From positions 1 through 6,134 of the forward strand of contig JAKQBV010000274.1 of the NCBI GenBank assembly GCA_029573925.1: a stretch of 6,134 bases of DNA, written 5' to 3'. This stretch comes from a bacterium (GTDB lineage Bacteria > UBP15 > UBA6099). A program made the position numbers and the translations under genes. The notes under the pieces are model-generated. The model saw only the letters and a program-made list of their open reading frames with translations, was not told the origin of the DNA and did not search any database. Of the stretch, positions 1 through 5,279 are shown in pieces (position 1 is the first letter of the stretch; every line of letters begins with the position of its first letter).

Positions 1-1469
1 TCCGACATGAACTCCTCGGCGTTATGGGGTTTCAGCTTGACCGCCGCCTTCACAGTGTCTCCGGGGCGAAACTTGTTCGATATAAGATTCACTGCCGTAA
101 TCTCGCAACTCTTGGATTCCCTCGATAATTCGATGTCGAACCTGACGTCTTTGATATCTACTTTGCGGAACGGATTGTACAGAAGGTCCGCCAGATAGAA
201 CATGGGAGCAAACGAGACGCTCCCGGGAGGCTGAGCGAAAACATCTTCAAAAACAAATGGTCGGTCGTGTCCTTCGAGCCTTCCACTCACCTTCACTTTG
301 GCGGTCACTTCGGATTGCAGGGACGCGCGTTCGAGGGCGGTGGAGACCGCGCCGAACATCAGAGAGGCGTCTATGTCCCTTATTCTGGCGACCTCGAAAT
401 CGTATTTCGCCGAGTACCCTGTGGAGGCGTCAGAGACATTTATTTTAACCGGGAAGAACTCCGGCATAAGCCCGATTTTTCCTGAAATCGCGGGAAGCCG
501 GTCGTCGGTGATGCTACCCAAGACATCGCCGACCGCCCCTATCTTGAAAGTCCAGTTGAGTGTCGACATGAAATGGAATATTTCGCCGCCGCTCAGAGGA
601 ATCGTGTTCGGGCCTTCGTTGAAGAAGGGATGGCCGAATCCGAGGATGCGGTCGCCGTGTCGGACAGTGACCGTGCCGATGGCTGCGGCGCGCAAGTCTC
701 CCCTCATGAGAGGCGAGCCAAGCACGGAGCCGGGTTTCAGGTCGTTAATGCCGGGGGAGCCTGCGGCGTCCGCCGCGCCTCCGCCCGACACCGGGGTCAT
801 GTTGCGCGACAGCAATAAATCTGACAGAAGCGACGCGCCCGCGCCTTCTATCCCTGAGGTGGCGACGGGGGTGGCTATGGGAGCCAGATCGACGCCTCCC
901 GCTCGCTGCGGCCCTGAGTTGCTGTCCGTGCCGTCCGCGCCGAGCAGCCTTTTGATTTCCGTCAGAGCCGCCGTCGTCTCCTCGCCTCTTAGGTTCAGAA
1001 AACTGAACGGCGCGGCGGAGCGTCCGCCCTCCTGCGCTTTGCCTGCGGAACCTTTGGCTTCCGGCATCTCCCAGAGTTCAAACATGTGTTCTATCGGCTG
1101 AACGCCCGCGATGGCTTCCTTGGGCCAGTACCATCCGTACGCGAGCGCCCCGATGAGCCTGTCGTCGATATACATGGGGCTGCCGCTCATACCGGCGGCG
1201 ATGCCCGTGAATTCAAGATTCTTTCCGCTGCAGCGCACTATTATCAAATCGTTGCCCGTGCGCCATTTTTTTATAACCGCCACCACTTCGATGTCGAATT
1301 TTTCAGGTTCGGCTCCCTTGAAAACAGATAGGCCATAGCCCTTCATTCCCGGACGAACCTCGTCCACAGTCATGATGGGAACGCCGAATTTTTCCTTAGC
1401 GGCGGCTGACAAAGCCGCGCACGAAAAGAGAACGAGAGCGCATACGGCTGCGGCAATGTTTTTTATCAT
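1..1469 (-). CDS. SpoIVB peptidase S55-domain exported protein, C-terminus cut by window edge
   Basis: My own translation of the minus strand gives 489 codons without a stop, running off the left edge. An N-terminal signal sequence (residues 1-24: MIKN, a hydrophobic run, then LSAAA before KEK) predicts export. FSC at 15-17 is a weak lipobox alternative. Family marks: VRPGMKGYG (38-46), FTGIAAGMSGSPMY (87-100) followed by IDDRLIGALAYGW, then LKPGSVLG (244-251), MRGDL, AIGTVTV and ILGFGHPFF with His280. GMSGSP matches the nucleophile motif of SpoIVB S55 serine peptidases, making Ser95 the likely nucleophile and His280 the likely base. A low-complexity Gly/Ala/Ser/Pro stretch (about 135-240) separates the two motif blocks. 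The start at 1469 is chosen over the ATG at 1481 because GGAG lies 6 bases upstream of it. It is the third gene of the probable ompH-like operon, 45 bases after the TIM-barrel gene. Fold and family are fairly sure. Peptidase activity is inferred, and a structural role is possible. This is not evidence of sporulation. Confidence 0.85.
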   Translation of the reverse strand, partial: MIKNIAAAVCALVLFSCAALSAAAKEKFGVPIMTVDEVRPGMKGYGLSVFKGAEPEKFDIEVVAVIKKWRTGNDLIIVRCSGKNLEFTGIAAGMSGSPMYIDDRLIGALAYGWYWPKEAIAGVQPIEHMFELWEMPEAKGSAGKAQEGGRSAAPFSFLNLRGEETTAALTEIKRLLGADGTDSNSGPQRAGGVDLAPIATPVATSGIEGAGASLLSDLLLSRNMTPVSGGGAADAAGSPGINDLKPGSVLGSPLMRGDLRAAAIGTVTVRHGDRILGFGHPFFNEGPNTIPLSGGEIFHFMSTLNWTFKIGAVGDVLGSITDDRLPAISGKIGLMPEFFPVKINVSDASTGYSAKYDFEVARIRDIDASLMFGAVSTALERASLQSEVTAKVKVSGRLEGHDRPFVFEDVFAQPPGSVSFAPMFYLADLLYNPFRKVDIKDVRFDIELSRESKSCEITAVNLISNKFRPGDTVKAAVKLKPHNAEEFMS

Positions 1470-1475
1470 ATCCGT

Positions 1476-1479
1476 CTCC
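1476..1479 (-). promoter_or_regulatory. Shine-Dalgarno site deciding the S55 gene start
   Basis: On the minus strand GGAG is followed by six bases and then ATG at 1469. The in-frame ATG four codons earlier (1481) overlaps this site and has only GGTTCGCCCTC in front of it. The 1469 start is therefore preferred and gives a cleaner signal peptide beginning MIKN. Confidence 0.65.
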
Positions 1480-1514
1480 ATGAGGGCGAACCGGACGCCC
1501 GCCCGCGGTCCTCG

Positions 1515-2267
1515 TCAGTCCGCTATTAGCGCGCGAAGGGTCTCCACTCCGCGCGCGGCCGCCGCTGCTTCGTCTTCTGCTCCCTCGCCTCTGTGGCAGA
1601 CGAAACCCCGGTAGTTCAACCCGGCGGCCGCGCGTATGAAAGCGGGACAGTCGAACCCTCTCGAGTTCCCGGAAACGCTGACATGCACAGTGTAGAACAT
1701 CGACTTCGTCAATCCCTCGGCGTCCGAGCCGAACGCGTCCGCGTTGAGACCCAGCCTCAGCCATTCCGAGCCGACGTCCGTCATCAACCTATCAATGTCG
1801 TCATACGTCTGGATAAAATTGTCTTCGGCTTGGTTGCAGACCGCCATAACGATGCCGTCGCGCTCGGCCAGTTCGCACATTATCTGCACGCAGCGAACCA
1901 TCTCGTCCCACTGCGTTTCCTTGTTTTCCTCGGGACTTCCCGCCGAGAACCGCAATATCGGCGCGCCGAGCGCGGCGGCCAGTTGCGCCGCTATCTCTCC
2001 GTCCTCAAGATGCTTGTCCCTTGCGGCGTCATCCACAAGTCCGAAATCGGTCGATATGGTCAACGCCGATATGGTCAGCCCAAGGTCCACCGACACCCTC
2101 TTCACTTTGCGGACGTAATCTTCGTCCGCGCTTTGCAGATGGCGGTCCGATATCTCAATCCCCGACACTTTCAGGTCGCGCGCGCAGACGGTCATCCAAT
2201 CGAAGATGTCCATCTCGCCGGAGTAAAAACTTCTGTGAAAAGAAGCCGTGCCGCATCCTAGTTTCAA
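1515..2267 (-). CDS. Xylose isomerase-like TIM-barrel protein (sugar phosphate isomerase/epimerase family), possibly non-catalytic
   Basis: This 250-residue cytoplasmic protein has no signal peptide. It fits the AP-endonuclease-2/xylose-isomerase-like TIM barrel: MKLGCGTASF as strand 1, SGIEISDRH (35-43) as strand 2, LTISALTIS near 64-72, APILRFSAGSP (102-112), IVMAVCNQ (139-146), LRLGLNADAF (170-179), YTVHVSVSG (192-200) and YRGFVCHRGEG (219-229). In family members such as tagatose 3-epimerase the divalent metal is held by Glu, Asp, His and Glu at the ends of four strands. Here Asp177 and His195 occupy the expected places. The first Glu (usual ENH-type motif) reads Cys144-Asn-Gln, and the last Glu position reads Cys224-His225. 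That suggests altered metal use or loss of isomerase activity. Substrate cannot be predicted. The start is TTG, placed by a strong GGAGG. The gene lies between the ompH-like and S55 genes, with gaps of 76 and 45 bases, probably in one transcript. Family is confident, function is not. Confidence 0.82.
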   Translation of the reverse strand: MKLGCGTASFHRSFYSGEMDIFDWMTVCARDLKVSGIEISDRHLQSADEDYVRKVKRVSVDLGLTISALTISTDFGLVDDAARDKHLEDGEIAAQLAAALGAPILRFSAGSPEENKETQWDEMVRCVQIMCELAERDGIVMAVCNQAEDNFIQTYDDIDRLMTDVGSEWLRLGLNADAFGSDAEGLTKSMFYTVHVSVSGNSRGFDCPAFIRAAAGLNYRGFVCHRGEGAEDEAAAAARGVETLRALIAD

Positions 2268-2279
2268 ATGAAATCCTCC
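2265..2279 (-). promoter_or_regulatory. Strong ribosome binding site serving a TTG start
   Basis: The minus strand reads GGAGG (2275-2279), seven bases, then TTG (2265-2267). No in-frame ATG or GTG lies at a sensible distance, and the resulting N-terminus MKLGCG is typical for this TIM-barrel family. TTG initiation is therefore well supported. A rare start codon usually lowers translation relative to ATG. Confidence 0.7.
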
Positions 2280-2343
2280 ATCAGGCGCTGCGAACGTCGG
2301 GCATGGGTTAAGATTGCATCCGTGGCGTTAATTCCCGCCGACG

Positions 2344-2847
2344 TCAGTTATATTTCTTTTTTATCCGCTCTATTATGGCGTCAGTGATGTCCGTCGCGCC
2401 GAATACAACTATGTGCCGCAGAACCACTAGGTCCAGCTTTTTCTCGGTGGCGATGACGGCCGCCACTTCTTTGACGTCTTCTTCCACCACTTTCATCTTT
2501 TCGAGTTGCTTAGGCTCCATCTCGGCGGTGAACTTCTGGCTCTCCTGCATGATTATGCGCTGAATCTGAGCGCGCTGCTGCTCAGAAAGCTCCGTCTGGT
2601 CTGTGATGCCGAAATTTTCCTTGATGTTCTTTTCCATTTCCTTCTCGCGGATGTCTTTGGTGGTCTCAAGCTCGATCTGCCATCTTACCATCACCGGATG
2701 CTCCCTGATAACCTTGTCGAAATCGATCATGCCGACTTTGACTTTCGACTCGCCGTCCTGCTGGGAAAGCGTGATTTTCGGCGCGACCGCAGAGAGAGCA
2801 AAAACCATAGCCGCTATCGCCGCGCACATTCCGATCTGTTTCTTCAT
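2344..2847 (-). CDS. ompH: OmpH/Skp-family periplasmic chaperone
   Basis: This 167-residue protein is the usual Skp/OmpH size. The N-terminus (MKKQ followed by a hydrophobic Ala-rich run to about residue 22) is a Sec signal sequence. The cleavage site is unclear because Pro follows SAVA; cleavage near TLS-QQ (28-30) is another option. The mature domain opens with VKVGMIDFDKVIREHP (36-51), the OmpH strand-1 pattern (K-IG-VD-DKV), and continues in a long charged helix (about 54-130, rich in Lys, Glu and Gln) expected to form the coiled-coil tentacle. It ends in LDLVVLRHIVVFGATDITDAIIERI, the conserved C-terminal strand and DITD helix. Family members bind unfolded outer-membrane proteins in the periplasm and shield them on the way to the BAM complex. 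GGAGG sits seven bases before ATG. It is the first gene of the probable three-gene operon. The usual partners bamA and lpxD are not adjacent, so it may be a paralogue rather than the housekeeping copy. The family call is firm; orthology to E. coli Skp is not shown. Confidence 0.9.
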   Translation of the reverse strand: MKKQIGMCAAIAAMVFALSAVAPKITLSQQDGESKVKVGMIDFDKVIREHPVMVRWQIELETTKDIREKEMEKNIKENFGITDQTELSEQQRAQIQRIIMQESQKFTAEMEPKQLEKMKVVEEDVKEVAAVIATEKKLDLVVLRHIVVFGATDITDAIIERIKKKYN

Positions 2848-2870
2848 TGCCGTTCCTCCGATTGATTATG

Positions 2871-2889
2871 GCCCGCATTTCTAGCGGGC
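2871..2889 (-). other. GC-rich hairpin in the leader of the ompH-like gene
   Basis: A perfect six-base stem GCCCGC/GCGGGC (2871-2876 and 2884-2889) encloses a seven-base loop. On the minus strand it ends 11 bases before the GGAGG of the ompH-like gene, so in RNA it would sit just upstream of the ribosome site. It lacks a U-tract in the minus direction, so it is not a typical terminator. It may stabilise the 5' end or influence translation, or be fortuitous. Confidence 0.4.
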
Positions 2890-2984
2890 TTAATTTCCGT
2901 GAAAGATTCCGCCCTCCGCCATCATTATAACGCGACGGATCAAACGCCCCCGGCGCTTGAATTCGACGGCCCGGTATGTTAATG

Positions 2985-3012
2985 TTATTACGTTTTTGTG
3001 AGTGAATGTCAA
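2985..3012 (-). promoter_or_regulatory. Putative sigma70 promoter for the ompH-like operon
   Basis: The minus strand shows a perfect -35 hexamer TTGACA (3007-3012), a 16-base spacer and TAATAA (2985-2990) as -10. Transcription starting near 2978 would give a leader of about 130 bases that includes the hairpin at 2871-2889. The call rests on consensus only. Confidence 0.45.
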
Positions 3013-3032
3013 TTGAGAGTCTTCGGAGGAAA

Positions 3033-3037
3033 GGCGG
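3033..3037 (+). promoter_or_regulatory. Ribosome binding region of the first hydrolase
   Basis: Two purine-rich candidates precede the ATG at 3047. GGAGG at 3025-3029 is strong but 17 bases away. GGCGG at 3033-3037 is weaker but nine bases away. The later in-frame ATG at 3059 has no Shine-Dalgarno sequence directly ahead, so 3047 is kept. The same AGGCGGAAA context recurs before the next gene. Confidence 0.45.
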
Positions 3038-3046
3038 AAAAAAACC

Positions 3047-4066
3047 ATGAAAAGCATCATGAAAACAACGTTTGTTGCGGCGCTGGCGGCGATACTCTCT
3101 GCTTCCGGAGCCTTCGCGCAATCCATCTTCGAGGCGCATCGCGCGGATTTCGACTACGACCGCTCCCTGCCCCTTAACGCGGAATCATCCCTCATCGAAT
3201 CCCGTCAGCATTACGACAAACACAAAGTCTATTTCGACAGCGCAAACGGCGAGCGCGTTCCGGCGTTTCTGTTTGTTCCGAAAAACGCGCGCGGATACCT
3301 CGATTCGCTCGACGAGGAATCGAAGGCGAGTTTCAGCAAAAGGGTCATTGAACTGGACGGCCCGCCGTGGCCCGTCGTATTCTTCATGCACTGGCTCCAG
3401 TCGGACAAAAGTCTTGCTGACTCTTTCGCGCCGGGCTGGACGAAATACGGGTACGCAGTGCTGGCCATCGACGGCATCCATAAGGGCGAGCGGGCAAAAC
3501 CGGGACGCCACATCCTCGAACCCAACGTGAAAGACACCCGTTGGAATATCACCCAACAGGTCATCGACTGCCGCAGAGGCGTGGACTACCTTGAAACACG
3601 CGACGACATCGACATCAGCAGGCTGGGCTATTTCGGCATATCGATGGGAGCCATGACGGGAGCTATCACAACCGCTGTGGATGAAAGATTCAAAGTTATC
3701 GTTCTCGCAGACGGCGCGGGCGATTTCTCCGTGGTCTTCAACAAGTCCGAACTCCCGGAAGTCAACGATGTGGTGAAACAGATTCAAGAAGCCGGATACA
3801 CTCTGGAAGAAGCGTTTGAAATCCTCAAACCGGTGGACCCCATCGAGTATGTCGGGCACATCACCCCCCGCCCGCTGCTCCTGATCAACGGCAAAAAAGA
3901 CGAACTGTTGCCTTACGAGGCGATGGAAGCGTTCCACAAAGTGGCAAACGACCCGAAAAAAATCGTGTGGTTCAACTCCGGCCACATCCTTCCCGTTCCG
4001 AACGTCATCATTCACACGCTGAACACATTTAAAAGATTCATGGGCGGCGGTTCGGACGAAGAGTGA
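3047..4066 (+). CDS. Secreted dienelactone-hydrolase-like alpha/beta hydrolase
   Basis: This 339-residue protein has a clear signal peptide: Lys-rich start, hydrophobic core, and AFA-QS cleavage after about residue 24. A periplasmic or extracellular location is expected. The alpha/beta hydrolase fold is seen in PVVFFMHW (109-116, the strand and oxyanion region), YGYAVLAIDGIHKGER (134-149), the nucleophile elbow GISMG (197-201, Ser199), PLLLINGKKDELLP with Asp285 as the acid, and FNSGHILP with His313 as the base. The triad is complete. The usual His-Gly after strand 3 reads His115-Trp116. The pattern (MGAMTGAITTAVDERFK, then a xP-x-LLLINGxxD stretch) fits dienelactone-hydrolase/prolyl-oligopeptidase-like esterases; the true substrate is unknown. 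Residues 81-106 form a charged insertion before strand 3. It is followed after 31 bases by a second secreted hydrolase and is probably co-transcribed with it. Hydrolase status is firm; ester or peptide specificity is not resolved. Confidence 0.87.
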   Translation: MKSIMKTTFVAALAAILSASGAFAQSIFEAHRADFDYDRSLPLNAESSLIESRQHYDKHKVYFDSANGERVPAFLFVPKNARGYLDSLDEESKASFSKRVIELDGPPWPVVFFMHWLQSDKSLADSFAPGWTKYGYAVLAIDGIHKGERAKPGRHILEPNVKDTRWNITQQVIDCRRGVDYLETRDDIDISRLGYFGISMGAMTGAITTAVDERFKVIVLADGAGDFSVVFNKSELPEVNDVVKQIQEAGYTLEEAFEILKPVDPIEYVGHITPRPLLLINGKKDELLPYEAMEAFHKVANDPKKIVWFNSGHILPVPNVIIHTLNTFKRFMGGGSDEE

Positions 4067-4082
4067 AGGACATGTTTGAAGC

Positions 4083-4090
4083 GGAGGCGG
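4083..4090 (+). promoter_or_regulatory. Ribosome binding site of the second hydrolase
   Basis: GGAGGCGG (4083-4090) ends seven bases before the ATG at 4098. It supports this start and resembles the AGGCGGAAA context in front of the first hydrolase. Confidence 0.65.
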
Positions 4091-4097
4091 AAATAAG

Positions 4098-5243
4098 ATG
4101 AGAAAAACAAAATTTTCGGTTGCGCTCGCGGCGGCGCTCCTGATAGCCTCGGCGGTTGCGACTCTCGCGTCCGACGCCAGACCGGACAGGGGAAGTTTCT
4201 TTTCTCAGGCTCTAGGAACGGAGAAGCTTTACCGGCTCTATCTGCCGCCGAGCTATTTTAAGGATGATTCGGCGCGCTTCCCCGTCGTCTACCTTCTGCA
4301 CGGCTACAACTTCGCGCGCAACGATCCCGCCAAAGAAGACAATTTGGAGGAAGAGAAGCACTGGCCCGAACAGGAACAGGTCCCTCAGATAGCGGACTGC
4401 CTGTTCACTGTGGCGGACTACGACACGCTTCTTGAATGTCTCAAGGAAAACGATGTCGGGCTGCCTGAAGGCGTGGTTAACGCCATGAAAGCGGAATATC
4501 CCGAATGCCCTTTGCCGCTGCCTGAAATGATAGTGGTCATGCCGGATGGAGATTCCAGCTTCTACATCAACAGGAGAGACGGGAAGAAAACATGGCCGCC
4601 CGCGGACGGCCCTGAATTCGTGGACGGAATACGCAAAAGCGCCACCGGTCAATATGAAACGTATATAGCGGAGGACCTTGTCGGGCACATCGACGCGGCG
4701 TACCGCACGAAAGCGGACAGGAGCGCGCGCGGAATCGGCGGCTTCTCCATGGGCGGCATCGGCTCCATGAATTTGCTCGCAGGCAACCCCGATGTCTTCT
4801 CTTCCGTGACCTCTCTCAGCGCCATGTACACTCTGTCCGACATGGTTTCGGACTCCTTCTTCCTCAGCTACATGAAAGACGCGACGCCTGAAATAGCTTC
4901 CATATTCTGCGAAGACGCGTCAAAAGGCTCGAACTGCAAAATCGACAAGCAATACCTCAGGCGCAACGACCCGCTGCCGCGCCTCAAGAACATGAAACGC
5001 AAAGACGTCCACATATATTTCGACGCGGGACACAACGACTTCTTTTCCGGAAGAAACAACTTCGAGTCTTTCAGAAAAGTGAGCGAGACTCTGGCTGAAA
5101 TGGGAATCCCCGCCGCCCCTTCTCAGCATATCGTTCAAGGCGACGAATTGAACGGCAACGGGATACACACAGCGCGCTACTGGCGCTCGCGAGTAGGAGT
5201 CATACTGACTTTCCACGCAAAAGCTTTCGGGCTTATCAAGTGA
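4098..5243 (+). CDS. Secreted esterase-D/PF00756-like alpha/beta hydrolase
   Basis: This 381-residue protein begins MRKTKF with a long Ala/Leu core and likely cleavage after TLAS or ASDA (about residues 22-27), so it is predicted to be exported. Putative-esterase family marks follow in order: LYRLYLPPSYF (44-54), FPVVYLLHGYN (61-71), MIVVMPDG (144-151), YETYIAEDLVGHIDAAYRT (186-204), GGFSMGG (214-220) with nucleophile Ser217, a strand with FDAGHNDFF (308-316) giving Asp314 (or Asp309) as acid, and GNGIHTARYW with His357 as base. Relatives include acetylxylan and feruloyl esterases, S-formylglutathione hydrolase and mycolyltransferases; no substrate can be assigned here. Residues 72-143 form a long Glu/Asp-rich insertion between the HG oxyanion strand and the next strand. 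They hold Cys101, 114 and 137, with Cys271 and 280 further on. Disulfides are plausible in an exported protein, though five cysteines leave one unpaired. It lies 31 bases after the first hydrolase, probably in the same transcript. Confidence 0.87.
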   Translation: MRKTKFSVALAAALLIASAVATLASDARPDRGSFFSQALGTEKLYRLYLPPSYFKDDSARFPVVYLLHGYNFARNDPAKEDNLEEEKHWPEQEQVPQIADCLFTVADYDTLLECLKENDVGLPEGVVNAMKAEYPECPLPLPEMIVVMPDGDSSFYINRRDGKKTWPPADGPEFVDGIRKSATGQYETYIAEDLVGHIDAAYRTKADRSARGIGGFSMGGIGSMNLLAGNPDVFSSVTSLSAMYTLSDMVSDSFFLSYMKDATPEIASIFCEDASKGSNCKIDKQYLRRNDPLPRLKNMKRKDVHIYFDAGHNDFFSGRNNFESFRKVSETLAEMGIPAAPSQHIVQGDELNGNGIHTARYWRSRVGVILTFHAKAFGLIK

Positions 5244-5259
5244 GAGAATCGGAACGAAG

Positions 5260-5279
5260 GTTTCTACTCAGATAGAAAC
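5260..5279. other. Inverted repeat at the junction of convergent genes
   Basis: A perfect seven-base inverted repeat, GTTTCTA (5260-5266) and TAGAAAC (5273-5279), encloses a six-base loop. It lies just past the second hydrolase and overlaps the stop codon of the convergent SLBB gene. A bidirectional terminator is a possibility from position alone. The stem is AT-rich and no T-tract follows on either strand, so this is weak. Confidence 0.25.

Larger units (their letters stand above)
2848..3046. promoter_or_regulatory. Divergent intergenic promoter region
   Basis: These 199 bases lie between the divergently transcribed ompH-like gene and the hydrolase pair, and are AT-richer than their surroundings in the middle. 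Towards the ompH-like gene there is a TTGACA/TAATAA promoter candidate and a second perfect TATAAT (2924-2929, minus strand) without a recognisable -35. Towards the hydrolases, TTGAAT (2957-2962) and TAATGT (2980-2985) are 17 bases apart but match the consensus poorly. A GC-rich hairpin lies at 2871-2889. A short open frame on the minus strand here is antisense to the hydrolase start and is not believed to be a gene. Confidence 0.6.

Noticed and set aside
298..1101. 267-residue plus-strand open frame
   Set aside because: It is antisense to the S55-type gene, whose minus-strand translation shows a signal peptide and family motifs. The plus-strand frame is Pro/Ser/Arg-rich with no recognisable domain, as expected of a shadow frame in GC-rich DNA.
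1..1469. Evidence of a sporulating organism from the SpoIVB-like domain
   Set aside because: The domain occurs widely in non-sporulating phyla. No other sporulation gene is present, and the neighbours indicate an outer membrane.
1461..1469. S55 protein as a lipoprotein, using FSC at residues 15-17
   Set aside because: The residue before the -1 Ser is Phe, which is atypical for a lipobox, and a good signal peptidase I site (SAAA-KEK) lies just downstream. It is kept only as a weak alternative.
1593..2261. 222-residue plus-strand open frame
   Set aside because: It is antisense to the TIM-barrel gene, has an Arg/His-rich composition and no domain signature.
2264..2281. Five-codon leader frame (ATG to TGA) overlapping the TTG start of the TIM-barrel gene
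   Set aside because: The TGA overlaps the TTG start, which resembles translational coupling. The mini-frame has no ribosome site of its own and contains the GGAGG of the real gene, so chance is more likely.
2890..3126. 78-residue minus-strand open frame in the divergent region
   Set aside because: It begins inside the antisense of the hydrolase signal peptide and runs through the promoter region. It has no plausible ribosome site or motif.
3185..4015. 276-residue minus-strand open frame
   Set aside because: It is antisense to the first hydrolase, which has a full catalytic triad and signal peptide. The antisense product is His/Val/Phe-rich with no recognisable motif.
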